The notes: generated by a model from the letters alone, not told the origin. A stretch of DNA of 64,000 nt from Lenzites betulinus (GCA_022264855.1 JABYQU010000045.1:62001-126000); one strand, 5' to 3'; positions 1 to 11,153 are shown, counted from the first letter of the stretch. Translations and numbers: made by a program.

Positions 1-650
1 GCGTCGACAGGCCCAACTTCGGCCTTTGTCTGGACACATTTCAGATATGCGGTGCGCATCTCGTCGACACCATCATGCCTCTCCACCTTCGTATTGACCA
101 CCTGCGCCCTTCCACAGCCCGCGCTTACGCCGATCCACTGTCCGCCAACGGGCTACTCCAGCATCCCCCAGAGGGCTCCGCAATCATGCAGCTGGTAGCC
201 TCACTAAAAGCGCTAGCAGCCACTTTGCCCCCCAAAAAGATCTTCTACCTTCAAGTATCCGACGGGTCACGCGGGATCACACCTGCCGCGCTAAGAAAGA
301 GCGCCGAGGAGCAGGGTATCAGCCCGCTGTACGCATGGTCAAACGCATGGCGCCCTCTCCCGGACATGGACCATGTCTCCCCACGGAAGGACCAGAACAG
401 CTGGGGTGGGTACCTCCCTGTGCTTGAAGTATGCGAGGCGGCAGTGATGACGGGTTGGAGGGGGCCGTGGTCGTACGAGGTAAGAGTATGCTCACCTTTG
501 GACGTGCGCAGAACTCATAGGCGATTGTTGAAGGTATTCTTTGAGGAGGACATGTCTAGAGAAGGAGAGGATATTCCCGTCAGGTGGACGAAAAACGCGA
601 CGATGAGCCATACGCTGCTCATCAAACATCTTAAGGAACGCGGCTATTGA
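1..650 (+). CDS. 3-dehydroshikimate dehydratase-like / sugar phosphate isomerase TIM-barrel protein, 3' part
   Basis: The 5' end lies outside the window. Proposed exons are <1-51, 118-479 and 534-650, with introns 52-117 and 480-533. Splicing gives RPNFGLCLDTFQI joined to ARAYADP, then PKKIFYLQVSDGS, GGYLPVLEV and GPWSYEV joined to FFEEDM. These are hallmarks of the xylose-isomerase-like TIM barrel (AP endonuclease 2 superfamily): the LCLDTFQ metal-binding strand, the QVSD strand and the EVFFEEDM strand near the C-terminus. In fungi the closest functional family is 3-dehydroshikimate dehydratase of quinate catabolism, but sugar-phosphate isomerases share the fold, so the substrate is inferred. 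The ATG at 75 falls inside the first intron and is not a start. The second intron is 54 bases (18 codons), so leaving it in would not break the frame and could mislead gene callers. Confidence 0.8.
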   Translation, partial: VDRPNFGLCLDTFQICGAHLVDTIMPLHLRIDHLRPSTARAYADPLSANGLLQHPPEGSAIMQLVASLKALAATLPPKKIFYLQVSDGSRGITPAALRKSAEEQGISPLYAWSNAWRPLPDMDHVSPRKDQNSWGGYLPVLEVCEAAVMTGWRGPWSYEVRVCSPLDVRRTHRRLLKVFFEEDMSREGEDIPVRWTKNATMSHTLLIKHLKERGY

Positions 651-1245
651 GGTACGCACTACAGTCATGTTCATTACCCAGCTAGCATAATCGCCGATCA
701 ACTCACACTTACACACAGACAGTGTTGTGAAAGCGGACGATCTTCTCTACAGTACATGCTATGCATCGCTGTCAGAGCCACTCAACTAGACTATCCAAGG
801 GTACAGGCAGCGATGATCGCATGGCAAGGGAATGGCAACACATTGCGGAATCTGGGACTCAGTCGTCCCACACTGTATCTGAGGGCGTCTTCCCCGGGGG
901 CTATCTTTAGCTTTCTCAACTGCAGGTGTCTGATTACCCTAGTCGTAACAGCGCACGACCTCTTTCAAGGATGCTGCCCGCGGCTACGGGCTATTATAGG
1001 TATCTGCTTGAAGCCCCCGATGGCGAAATCTGTGCTCACCTCTAGCCTAGGCTGTTGGTAAATTCCCCGTTCCCCGGGGTATGTGTCAGCTCTACAGATC
1101 GTGAGCATCCTGTTTGCTATACTACGCGGTAGCTGACAAAGCCACAAATGCCCGCAGAGGTCGCTGCGTATAAACTTATAGAGACGTGCCTCGATTGCGA
1201 CGGGCATATATATAGATATCGCTTTCTGGCTTTCACATCGCAAAC
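651..1245. other. Intergenic region before the OYE gene
   Basis: No coding segment with family resemblance was seen on either strand. The 305-base ORF at 756-1061 has no recognisable motif and no splice partners. The last 100 bases probably contain the promoter and 5' leader of the gene starting at 1246; a run rich in TATA-like steps (gcatatatatagatatcg) lies at about 1203-1220, 26-43 bases upstream of the ATG. Confidence 0.4.
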
Positions 1246-2729
1246 ATGGCGGAATACATCACCAAAGCGGCACCCAACACCTCTTATTTCACCCCCGAGC
1301 AGAAACCGCCGGCAGGGACCGCTGCACCATCGAAGGATGGAAAACCTATCCCATCGCTCTTCCAGCCCCTCAAGATTCGAGGCGTCGAGTTCCAGAACAG
1401 GCTCTGGGTGAGTACATTCATTAAGAAGGCGCACTGGTACTAACGCTTGGATGACTGGTACAGGTGGCGCCTATGGGCATGTCCTCCGGTAACCACGACG
1501 GGAGCGTGACGCCGTTCCATACAGCAATATGTGCGTCTGTGCATCAGCGTTCAAACCCGTACAAATCTGCTCATGAGTCGTGGACATGCAGTGGGTCCCG
1601 TACTGGCGCGCGGTCCCGGCCTCACCATCATCGAGGCGACGGCCGTGTCCCCTGAAGGTCGCGCGACCTTCAATGACGCCGGGCTGTGGTCCGACGAGCA
1701 GGTAGGACCGCTGAGAGGGTTGGTCGAGTTCGCGCACAGCCAGGGCCAAAAGATTGGTATCCAGCTCGCGCATGCCGGTCGTAAGGGCTCTATCGCGCCT
1801 CTATGGCTCGCCCCGCACGCGATCATCCCGAACTCTCTTGGGGGGTGGGCCAACAACGTTGTCGCCGCATCCCCGGTCCCTTATATCGAAGGCTCGGCGG
1901 CGAAATCCCCGAGGGTGAACGAGGTGTTCAAGGCCAAGGAGGCGAGCGAAGCCGGCAGCAAGGCGGAGCAGCCGCTCCCGAAGGAGCTCACCAAAGACGA
2001 GATCCGGGAGCTCGTCGGGAAGTGGGCGTCCGCGGCCAAGAGGGCGGTCGACGCCGGGATCGACGCCATCGAGATCCACGCCGCGCACGGGTTCCTGCTA
2101 CACGGATTCTTGAGCCCGATCGCGAACAAGCGGACGGACGAGTACGGCGGGAGCTTCGAGAACCGCGCGCGCATCGTCGTGGAGATCGTGGACGCGATCC
2201 GCAAGGTCATTCCGGACACGACGCCCCTCTTCCTGCGGTAAGTCATTCTGGTCCTGCGTGCGTGTGTTGAACTCATCAGCCCGTGTACAGGCCGTCGGCG
2301 ACGGACTGGCTCGACAAGGTCCTCCCGAACGAGCCGTCGTGGACGCTTGACGACACGGTGCGCCTCGCGGGGCTCGTCGCGGCGCACGGCGTCGACCTCA
2401 TCGACGTTTCCTCCGGCGGACTCGACGCGCGCCAGAAGCTCGAGTTTATCGGGCCCGCCTACCAGGCGCACTTTGCTGAGGCGGTAAAGAAAGCGCACGG
2501 GGACCGCGTGCTCGTCGGCGCGGTCGGGGGGATTCGCACTGGCACGCTCGCGCAGGAGGTGCTGGACAAGGGCCAGGCGGACGTCATCCTCGCAGCGTCG
2601 CAGTTTTTGAAGGATCCCGCGACGGTCGTGACGTTTGCGGAGGAGCTGGGCGTTGAGGTGAAGCTTCCGAACCAGCTTGATTGGGTCTTCAATGGACGTG
2701 GCAGCATCTGGCGTTGGGAGGGCCAGTAG
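1246..2729 (+). CDS. NADH:flavin oxidoreductase, Old Yellow Enzyme (YqjM-type)
   Basis: FMN-dependent ene-reductase of the OYE family, expected to reduce activated C=C bonds with NAD(P)H. Exons 1246-1407, 1464-1530, 1592-2237 and 2291-2729 join in frame to a protein of about 437 residues, the usual length for YqjM-type enzymes. Visible hallmarks: [21 protein letters not shown] at the start of the barrel, [29 protein letters not shown], the substrate/FMN motif [14 protein letters not shown], then [23 protein letters not shown] and a C-terminal VGGIRTG phosphate-binding turn. Each splice restores a family-typical junction, for example NRLW|VAPM and FLR|PSATDW. The protein lacks a signal peptide and is probably cytosolic. 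The second position after VAPM is GMSS rather than the CQYS seen in many YqjM proteins, so the cysteine that tunes the flavin in YqjM is absent. Neighbours with aromatic-type functions make an aromatic or phenolic detoxification role possible but unproven. Confidence 0.9.
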
Positions 2730-3021
2730 GCGTGGTGGAAGGAACTTAGATCCGAACGGCATGGTTCTTATAAGACAGCTTTAGATTCGTCGGCATCGTT
2801 AATATCAGAAAGCGCAGTCAATCCTCAGGTGAACAACTACTTCTCCTGTGCGGATCTCAGACAACACTCCAGGAGCATCGTCACACGCTAGCAGTGGCAC
2901 AAAAAGGACAGGCCTAGAATGCATTGCGTCCATCCCTTACATTTATACCTCTAGGTAAGCACATTTGCTTGCGCCACCAGGGCGTGCGTACGTCTATGAT
3001 AAGTATAGTAGCTGAGCACGT
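2730..3021. other. Convergent intergenic spacer
   Basis: Spacer between the convergent OYE gene and the MetE/UROD-like gene. It should contain both 3' untranslated regions. No repeat or gene was seen. Confidence 0.4.
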
Positions 3022-4934
3022 TTACGTTTGCCCCCAAACTGAGCGTGCGACGTCTGTGAGCAGCGTGACCTTCTTCAGCATGTCCTAAGCATGACATTGA
3101 CTTAGTGTGACCAACGCAAAGAAGAATAGGACAAAATACCTCGTATGTGAATATCTCAAAGCCGGCCGCGTGCGATGCGAAGCCGCACTGTGGGCTGATT
3201 GAGAGTCTACGGCAATGAAACTTAGCGTATCTACATGACACGCCGAAGCGAACTGGGCGTACTGAAGAAGGGCTTCCTCGGTGGGCCGCGGTATCTCCCC
3301 GCGCGCTATGACTTCTGCGGCTTGCATGATCCGTCCACGAAGGACGTTCGGATCTTCAAGCTAAAATAGCGTAGACGGTCAACCATGTGCACGATATCCC
3401 GCTGACGGAGATGGGCGCACCTGAGGAATCTTGGTGGACACCAGTCCCAGGACTACCTGTTTGTTCCGGGGAAGGTATCGGAGCGGCTCGAACGTCCCCG
3501 AATAATCGGCGTCGTATTCCAGCTAAGGTCATGTCAATCACGCGGTTCGGCCAGCGGCCCGTGGATGCACGATTTGCAACTCACATAGAAACGCTCGAAG
3601 TTGAGCTTGGTGAAGACTTTCTTCGCAATCCAGTCGTACGGGCCGCGCACGAATGGCTGGCGGTCAGGCTGCATCGATGTGATGAGAATTGATTCAAAAT
3701 CGAACGACGAGCCGCGAACTCTCACCCTGACGTTCCCTCTACAGATGTGAAGGCTTGCAATGAGGTCGGAGGGTTTGTCCGCGATGCATTCGTTTAGAAC
3801 GCGGATGTATGTGTCGAGAAGGTCCTCCGGATTGACATCCGCGTCCGCCATGAGCTTCCGGAACCTCACATCGCAGAAGCAAGCGAGAATCGGATCATCT
3901 ATTTGGATGTGCCCTGAGTTTTACGAATTCAAGTAGCTCGTCAGTACGCTTAAGAGTGCCGCCAACGGAGATCAGGAAAGCTTACGGCAGCCCCTGGAAT
4001 AAAGGTCATGAAACTCCTCACGATAGATTTGAATCAGGTCCGCGAAGTAATCATCTGGACGATGAGCACAACATCAGAACGGCCCGTTGACCGACATCAT
4101 GCGTTGTTTCTACTCACCGTCATTTGAGTACGCGGTTGATTCATACGTGTATTTGCCGTGTCGGAAGTGGTACCATTCAGGGGACCCCATGGTCAACTTT
4201 AGCTTCGCAACATTCTGGTACGGCAACGGTTGGAAAAAAAAATCTTTGGCATGAAAACAGTCGCCGTGTGATGGATGCGCGGCTAGACGTACCTCAGGTC
4301 CCGCCACGCTCTTGAGGAAGTCGAATGCTTCGCCGTATAGAGGTCTCGTCCGCTTGAGTTTGCCCTGGAACGAATATGCATCAGCGAATGAATTTGTCAT
4401 ATCTTTGCCGGGCCACCTACAACGCAAATTCGGGTCACCGGCATGTAACGGACGAAATTGAACGTCTGCGGGATTCAAACGGCGTTAAAAGTGGCCCGGG
4501 CATCATTTAGCGATCTTGTGAGCGGCATCGGGCATACCTGGAATAGATGCTCCGGCGCTGTGGGGCGCGCAACCTATGTTCAGCTCGTCGTGGCCTCAGC
4601 CGGATCAGTTTCAGGCTCACGTTCTTTGATGACCTTCACTCCCTCGAGGGCGTCGAAGAAGCCGTCGTAGAACATCGTCCTTGAAGTGAGAACCGTCAGT
4701 ACTCGACTGTCTGAATAACGAAGTGTAGCATGCGACATACCGACGGAATTCACCATCTGTAATGGTGTCGAGGCCCATGTCTGTCTGCAGGCGCACTATA
4801 CCCGCGATGGCCTCGTCTTCGGATGCCTTGAGCTCGTCGGCGGAACATTCGCCGTTCTGAAAGTCAATGCGCTTCTGGAGTAGTGAGGCAGGTCGCTTGA
4901 ATGAGCCAACATGGTCTGCACGAGAGATGGGCAT
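3022..4934 (-). CDS. Cobalamin-independent methionine synthase-like (MetE/UROD superfamily) protein
   Basis: Starts at 4934 with MPISRADHVGSFKRPASLLQ, the classic N-terminus of MetE C-terminal-domain-like proteins, and continues with GLDTITDGEFRR. Exons readable on the minus strand: 4934-4741, 4679-4621, a region around 4590-4365 with uncertain borders, 4364-4293, 4214-4118, 4054-3986, 3913-3726, 3668-3585, 3522-3421, 3360-3263, 3206-3140 and 3084-3022. They yield SPEWYHFRHGKYTYES, GCRHIQIDDPILACFC, SLHICRGN, LEYDADYSGTFEPLRYLP, VVLGLVSTKIPQLEDP and LSISPQCGFASH. The zinc ligands expected in this fold (His and Cys in HxCRGN, Cys in SPQCGF, the Glu of EYD) are all visible. The enzyme presumably moves a methyl group from a folate-like donor; the acceptor is unknown, since these short fungal proteins are not full-length MetE. 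Twelve or more exons in 1.9 kb is far denser than its neighbours. Between GVKVIKE and GKLKRTRP the reading frame is ambiguous, so that part may be misassembled by me or mutated. Confidence 0.8.
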
Positions 4935-6165
4935 GTCTGAGGAGAGTGCGATGCGAAATGCTAGGTTCAGCTGCGGTATTTATTGTGTACGCATCCTAGT
5001 GTAGCCGCGACGATTTGCGTCAGCGCTGACTCTGCCACTGAGAGTAACGCAAATACGTATGCCTTGTGTGGTCGAGGACACGGGTGGAGTATTCGTCCAA
5101 GCGAAGACATCGTGGATCGGGTCACAAGGTACGCCGGCGCCGGGGCGATGTAGATAGTGGCGTTGAGGCAGTACGTGTTGAATAGAGATCACATACTGTG
5201 ATTATGAGCGGACACGAAGAGGCGATCATGCGCGCAGTGCGTGGATCCGGTAGACAGGCGCAAGCGCGGAAAACAAGCTGCAAGATAGAGAAGACCGGGT
5301 TTGTTTGCCGTGCCGCTGGATCCCATGGCAAATGCCACAGGTCCGTGCGTGGGGTGCGTGCAGAAAGTGACCGGGCAGCGGCACCTCCGGCAACTCGGAT
5401 TAGACGATAAGATGTTGTGTTCGGAATGGGATGCGCGGTGTCTTCTCAGACCAGTCCGGGGGTGCAGCTGATAGATGAAACGTCGAGCGTCCCCCGTACC
5501 TAAATCGACGATGGGCGGTGAGTCCCAGACCTCGTATGTGGAAAATCGGGTACTTACTTACAACCCGGTACCACTTCCGAGTGCGTACATTTCGCCATCG
5601 TCCAGCCATATATGCCTGCAATCAGGGGCTCGTCCCGGTATCCGGCATCGGGCAAACATCACAAGCTATATCGTCCAAATTCAACTATGCCAGAGTATGG
5701 GACGGAGAATGAGAAGGTGTTTTGGGATGTATGAGGCCGTCGAGCAGCCTTGATGCCTGCAGGTCGTGGAGGTCGAGTGCCAGCTCACTACAACGCTACA
5801 AGCGCCCTACCGCAGCAATCACCGTGCGTTTTGAACTTTGCTTTGCTGGTCACTGTTGCTGTGGTGACTCCATGCATCGGAACTCATCCATGTCTCCCTG
5901 CAATAGCCGTCCGGATAGTCAGCTACTTATCAACATACTCTCCATGCTACTACGCGGCCACGTGACCGCGTTCGCTCATCGACGGAGGCGCAAAAACGCA
6001 CGACATTTCGAGGTGGCTCTCACACACTCTAGACGAATTAAGACGAGTGGGGCCAAAGCAACTGGACCAACAATTTTGGCGTTAGTCCTGCGATAAACGA
6101 TACGAGCACACGACACCCCTAGAAGAGCTATCGTGTCAAGCAAATGAAGGAAGAAGTTTTGAAAC
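4935..6165. other. Region with short coding-like minus-strand traces, no clear gene
   Basis: No complete gene was found. On the minus strand three short stretches read like protein and are bordered by possible splice sites: NTFSFSVPYSGIVEFGRY near 5670-5725, HIWLDDGEMYALGSGTGL near 5560-5615 and EVWDSPPIVDLGTGDA near 5480-5535. They could be exons of an unrecognised gene or the far end of the decayed glycosidase copy at 6170-7225. No family is assigned. The first 100 bases (4935-5050) should contain the promoter of the MetE/UROD-like gene. Confidence 0.25.
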
Positions 6166-6169
6166 ACTC

Positions 6170-7225
6170 ACACAAGAAAAAGCCTTCGGTTTGCCCGATA
6201 TACCTCCAACGTCAGATTGGTGACCGGGCCATCGCACATCGCATGCCGCGGGTCCGCGGGCTCGCCCAAGTTGACTCCCCATATGTTCCACCCGGACATG
6301 CAGCGGCGCCGGTCCCACACTTCATCTTGAGCATTTCAAAGAACGATTGGCTTGGCACGGGAAGGGCATATGCGAAGCCTGGAGGTGTCAATTCTGTCGC
6401 GCGGGTCTCCTTCGGTGGGGATGGACGCGCCCGCAGGTGCGTGCGCAACCTGGTGGTACCGGCATGGAGGAGAGATCCGCGTCGGATTGTGATGCGACCT
6501 CCAGGACGCTCCGCTGTGAGACCGTAGATGAGAGGTCAATTCTGATTACCGACGGTGATTGCGCAATGCGAACCGGACTCACCGAACATGATATCAGCCG
6601 GGATGCGGGGCCGCGAGCGTGATGTTTGTGGTACCTGGTTTGATGAATACAGCGTGTAGCCCGCTTGTAGGAGTTCAGGGGGAGATAGGGCCGCCGTGAA
6701 TGGAGACCGTGGCACTGGCGGACCACTCCGGGATGCGCATGAAGTACCTGACGGCCATTGGAGTCTGTGCAACAACAGTCGCACAACACAGACAAGGATG
6801 TCCGAACTGAAGGGATGTGTAGTATTGACTACCACGGAAGCCTCGTTGTCTGTCACCCCATATTATCATACAGGCCATTAACAGATTATCAAACGCTTAA
6901 CTTCAGCGAGTGGACAAAAACGGGCCCGGATGAACATGGTCGAGTGCGGACCGGTTTCACGTTGCTTGAAATGCATCATGGATGATCTCGGGCCATTCCT
7001 CGGGGTAGAGGTATACACCTGTATGCAACATGATATATGCTGTTAGGTCAGAGCGACAACACAAACCTTGCAGGCCGAACTGAGGAGACGTCGCCATCCC
7101 AGGATTCCCTCTCCGCAGAGGCTCCATGATACGGCCTGAAAGTGTGCAGATGCTCCCCCTTGACGCTCTAAGCTTCAAAGCCTGAAGTTCCAAGTTCAGT
7201 TGAAGATTCGCAGGACTAATGTAGT
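6170..7225 (-). pseudogene. GH127-like (DUF1680) glycosidase remnant, C-terminal half
   Basis: Minus-strand segments match the gene at 11154-14187 piece by piece but in shifting frames. Examples are VYLYPEEW with LVYPEGT, DHVHPGPF with IHVHPGPF, VVVNTTHPFSSD with VIVDTTYPYSSE, YFMRIPEWSASATVSIHGG with YYMRIPSGSSGATVSVNGS, and TSGLHAVFIKPGTT with EDGLHAIQIEPGTT. Further segments, GGRITIRRGSLLHA and WNIWGVNLGEPADPR, fit the later beta-sandwich part of GH127-like enzymes. At least two stops (a TGA just before DHVHPGPF, another after SIHGGPISP) and several frame changes interrupt it. An intron position before VYLYPEE is shared with the other copy. There is no N-terminal half, because a forward-strand gene starts at 7377. 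I read it as a 5'-truncated, decayed paralogue. A badly broken gene with many introns remains possible. Confidence 0.65.
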
Positions 7226-7376
7226 ACACGTACGTACAAAAGTGGGCGCCCGGCTTTGTGCGGACAGCCGCCTCGCATCCAACACGCCGTCATGTATGAA
7301 CCTTAGTTGCATTCATGCCCTTCCTTCACCTCGAACATTGTCTTGGGGTCGTACCAACTTGTTTCACTTGACTTAC

Positions 7377-8612
7377 ATGGCGAATAGGAACCGGGAAAGT
7401 CGCGGTCATCGTCGACCTACGTCATTAGATGCCTTAGCTCCTCCAGAGAGCACCCGGTGCCAAGTCATACCTGTGAACGACGAGCCTCCCTGTGCACGGC
7501 CAGGGACGGGGGATAACCCGCGGGTTTGCGAGGAACACCGCCTCGAGCATCAGAGGCTCTACTTCGCTTACAAGCTCGCATCGACAGAGGCCAAGCAGCT
7601 TCGTGCTCAGATCGCTGGTGACCCAGGCTCGCGACGCGTGGGGACTTTGACCGAGGACGCGCTCCGCAGTGCAATCGAAAGGAGGGAGGAGTACGAGCGA
7701 GTCATGAATGCCGAAGTGGAAGGGCGTGAACAGCACCGGAAGCGATTTGACCTCGAAGGTAAGTATCCTTGCGTCGGGTTCAAGAGTCTGCAGCGGAATC
7801 ACGCATCTCATTTCCATGCTGTAGTGGACGACGGACACGCTCAGTGGCTGGAAACCCTGCAGGCGAACCGTGCGAGAAATGCCGCTGCACTCATCGATCT
7901 GCGCCGAAGGGGAACGCTGTTAGCAGCAGCCCGTGCTAGGAAGGAGGAGGAGGAGGGGAGTCGTCTTGCCGCACGGTTGGCTGCGGAGGAGGAACAGAGG
8001 CGTAAGGGGGAGACAGCAGAGAGAGCGCGCACAGAATTGGCACGGAAGCACGAGGAGGAGGCGCAGAGGCGCAGAGCCACAGCCATAGAGGCGGCAAGGG
8101 TTCGTAGAGTTGCCGAAGAAGAGGCGCAGAGACGCAGAGCCACAGCTATAGAGGTGGCGAGGGCTCGTAGAGCTGCCGAAGAAGAGGCTGCGCGAGAGGC
8201 GGCACGTAGAGAATCTCTGCGGAGGGCGGAACAGGTGGAGCGGGAGAGACAGCAGGAACTTGCGAACGAGGTTTCAAGACGAATCCGCGATACCCGAACT
8301 CTTCGTGCGGAAACCGACGGGCAGTCGGCCCAACAGCCTCTCCTCTCCCCCCTGGACCCAAGGCACGCCAGCGCTGTCCCAAATTATGGATCTCGGACAC
8401 CACAAGGAGCCTATCCCTCTACAGTCAACGCTGACTTGGAACGACAGGACGCCGCGTGCTCCGAACGTCGGAGCAGGGAATGCAGCGTACTCGCGGAGAT
8501 TGTCGTCGTTCTGCTTGTGGTAAGTTTTATCGACTGGTATCGCAAACATCATACTGAGCATATAACTCAGGGTGCATGCGCGTTCTTTGTGTTTGTCAAG
8601 CTCATTGGGTAG
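7377..8612 (+). CDS. Tail-anchored coiled-coil protein with N-terminal Cys-containing segment
   Basis: Exons 7377-7758, 7825-8519 and 8571-8612 join to 372 residues. The first 70 residues hold several Cys and a CEEHRLEHQRLYFAYKLAS segment. Residues about 180-310 form a highly charged alpha-helical coiled coil rich in Glu, Arg and Ala, with an internal repeat of EEEAQRRRATAIEAARVRR and EEEAQRRRATAIEVARARR. Removing the last intron fuses AEIVVVLLV to GACAFFVFVKLIG, making one hydrophobic helix of about 20 residues at the extreme C-terminus. This suggests a tail-anchored membrane protein facing the cytosol. The start at 7377 (MANRNRESRG) was chosen over the upstream in-frame ATG at 7200 because the upstream segment looks non-coding and overlaps the glycosidase remnant. 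No named family was recognised. Confidence 0.65.
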   Translation: MANRNRESRGHRRPTSLDALAPPESTRCQVIPVNDEPPCARPGTGDNPRVCEEHRLEHQRLYFAYKLASTEAKQLRAQIAGDPGSRRVGTLTEDALRSAIERREEYERVMNAEVEGREQHRKRFDLEGKYPCVGFKSLQRNHASHFHAVVDDGHAQWLETLQANRARNAAALIDLRRRGTLLAAARARKEEEEGSRLAARLAAEEEQRRKGETAERARTELARKHEEEAQRRRATAIEAARVRRVAEEEAQRRRATAIEVARARRAAEEEAAREAARRESLRRAEQVERERQQELANEVSRRIRDTRTLRAETDGQSAQQPLLSPLDPRHASAVPNYGSRTPQGAYPSTVNADLERQDAACSERRSRECSVLAEIVVVLLVVSFIDWYRKHHTEHITQGACAFFVFVKLIG

Positions 8613-9433
8613 ATGTCGACGGAGTGTTCGATTCAGAGGCCGTCAATCTTGGAGGTTTGATTGCTCGCCGTCAGGCCGGGCATGCAGTTCTTGGATCGCA
8701 TGTGCTATGTAGTGAATCAGTGTATGATATATAGGCTCGGGTGATGGACTCACAGGTCACAGGCAGCCGGGACCCGACCAATGCCCTTCACCTCAGACCA
8801 CAAGCTTGCAGAGGAAAGATACTCGCGACAAGTACTGCAAAGAGGAGAAACGTCCGTATAAACGCGGTCAATTGCTAACTGCTTATGTAATAGTGACTCT
8901 GATCGACTCTGATCAGTACCCCACACGTGGCAAATTACAAGTCTCAATATTTAGTCAGTAAACATTTGAATAATCATAAGAGGGCCGTTGCGCCCGAACT
9001 TGGCGGCAACGCCAATTAATCTCGCAGAAGCCACTACCATGTCGCGGGGATCCTGGAATCTCTCCGCTTCGCTCTACTTCCGAGCCTCAGACTCTAACTT
9101 GCATACTCCGGAAGGTCGCACAGCTAAAGATGCTTTAACTTAGCGATTCAGGATAAGGGACACTCAGGATGTATAAGTAGTGACTATGATCTACCGCCTT
9201 TACGCCGAGCACGCCTGTTACAGTGTTCCGTAACACGGTTGAATGGCGGCGGCGACAATAGTAAGTGCCTAGTTACATCGCCACTGCATTGATCTCGCAC
9301 AGATACGCCAATGCTAGGGGCCACGCGGAACCTATGCTGACATCTAGACGACCGCACGGTGTTCCTCCGAAGCCGCCTTCCATGCCAGCGTAGACAGCGC
9401 TCTCCCAGCTGCAGGTCGACGGCGCCAGTAAAT
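8613..9433. other. Intergenic region
   Basis: No coding segment with family resemblance was seen. The minus ORF at 9184-9639 overlaps the first exon of the forward gene at 9434 and is judged a shadow. Confidence 0.4.
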
Positions 9434-10422
9434 ATGGAATTGGAAGGGGAGTCACGGTCATCACCACTGCCATCCAGTTCCCATCCTCGCCCCGCATCCT
9501 CGGAAATGAGCGCCAACATCCGGACTGTCAGACGAAGGCCCCGTCTCTCCAACGTCTCCCGCTCGAACATTTCGACTGCCTCGTCTGCAACGGTCGTGGA
9601 ACCGGACGGGAAGGCCCAAGTCTCTCGCATCGCTAGCAAGACTAAACCTCTGCCGCCCCCACCGAAGTCTCTTTCGCTGACTTTCCATCAACATGATTTC
9701 AACTCGATGGTCGCGTACGCAGATCGGGCAGTGCAGTACCACATAATGATCTGCATGAACTGCTTTATCCCCTCTTCGTTCATTACCGTTATCCGACGAG
9801 TGCACGAGAAGGGGGAGTTTGTGAGCTCATTCGAGTACGTTCGTTTCCATCCGCCCGCCCTACGTTCGCGATATTGACATGTTCTATTTACAGGATGGGG
9901 ATCTCGACCCAGAAGGCCACGGTGAATATGTATGGAATGGAGAATGCTATGGATGCCGTGCTTTCGCGGACAGGAAAGAAATCCGATGTCAGTCACTGCA
10001 CCCCGGGACGATCCACATAAGTTACGATTGTTATTGAACACTGATATGTCCCTGCAGGATCGTATTTGGCAATGGCGATGGGACGACAAGCCTGGCTGTA
10101 TCCTCGGATGGCACCGCGAGACCCCCGTGCGCTACGTAGGTCTCTCTGCTTGCGCTGTACGTCCGAAGCGCAGGGAGTTGACGAGACGCTGCCGTAGTGT
10201 TACGGCTTGGATGCTGCCGGACGCCCGGTAGGGCCTGTACTCGCCGCGTTTGTAGTCAGTGCGCCGACGTCGAACGCGCACAAAGACGCCCCGCAGCCGG
10301 CTTCGTTGAAGGTCTCGCCTGACGGACTGCACGTCCTCGACCACATCGTGACATCGGCATTGGTGGTAGAGCGGAAGAGACTGACGCCGTCCCCGATGTC
10401 CATGAACTCCATATTCAACTGA
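9434..10422 (+). CDS. DUF6593-like protein
   Basis: Exons 9434-9834, 9894-9987, 10058-10135 and 10198-10422 join in frame to 265 residues. The first 80 residues are Ser/Pro/Arg-rich and look disordered (SRSSPLPSSSHPRP, KPLPPPPKS). A beta-rich domain follows: ITVIRRVHEKGEFVSSFE, then DRIWQWRWDDKPGCILGW, RPVGPVLAAFVVSAP, and the terminal PDGLHVLDHIVTSALVVERKR. That pattern (T-I-R near the start, a Trp-rich middle, and a PxGxxxLDxIxxSxxxxE ending) fits the basidiomycete DUF6593 family as I recall it. The function is unknown. A second member lies at 25350-26019 with the same ending (DGHELFDHILLSALVVERK). The family assignment is from memory of family patterns and needs a profile search. Confidence 0.65.
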
Positions 10423-11153
10423 TCCACTCTCAGTGTCGACTGGTCGCTCCATCTTGTGTGTAGGGCTCAATACTCATACGATTTCTCCAATCAACATGCC
10501 GGTATCCGAGCTCCAGTAATCCTCTTCTCTGTGCAATTAGGGGATACAGGACCGTAAAGCGGGGCCAAGACCGTGCCTGCCCTTGCGCTCGCTGCGGCGA
10601 AGGAGCCGTGATCCCGTAGCCCATTCGTGTGAGTCTTGGCTGGCGCTGTCGCTCTCAGTTCGTCCCACATGCTGACGGAAATGGAAAGCAGATGTTTAAT
10701 TCCAGCTCCTGTGCCCGACTGAACGAGCTTGTCGTGCACTAATTGCGGTCGATAATGACAGTTCAATCAACTTCCCCATGCAAGGCTCTGAATCATCCTA
10801 CCGTGTTAGCTGAGCATTTGTGGTCACTGCGATGCATCCACATATTCTATGCCAGCCCCATGATGATCTTGCCACCGTAGCTCTTGGCTACAACAATCAC
10901 AAGTGCACTGTATGGCATTCAGGAATCCATATGGAGCACCACCTCGCCGCCTTTGACGCACATTTGAAGTGCATCCAATCCGTGCTCAACATACAATCTT
11001 GCTTTCGCGATGTGGTCGATACATGGCTACGCAAATACCAAAGCAACTACCTAAGGTTTGTCCGCAGGTACTGATCGAACTCACGCTGTCGCAGCGAATG
11101 TCCCTTATATAAGCCACATCGCTCCCCCCCATTGCCAACAGGTCTCCCCACTC
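10423..11153. other. Intergenic region with a TATA box before the glycosidase gene
   Basis: No gene was recognised at 10423-11100; the ORF at 10820-11074 lacks motifs. A TATA-like element (ttatataag) is at 11105-11113, about 45 bases upstream of the ATG at 11154. Confidence 0.4.

Noticed and set aside
756..1061. 101-codon ORF upstream of OYE
   Set aside because: No motif, no splice partner, and overlaps likely promoter sequence.
1881..2762. 293-codon minus-strand ORF opposite the OYE gene
   Set aside because: It lies antisense to exons 3 and 4 of a well-supported OYE gene. Its Arg/Leu/Ser-rich translation has no motif; it is a GC-driven shadow.
8026..8210. Repeated EEEAQRRRATAIE segments considered as a tandem DNA repeat
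   Set aside because: Only two units, inside a coiled-coil coding region. They are better explained as internal protein repeats.
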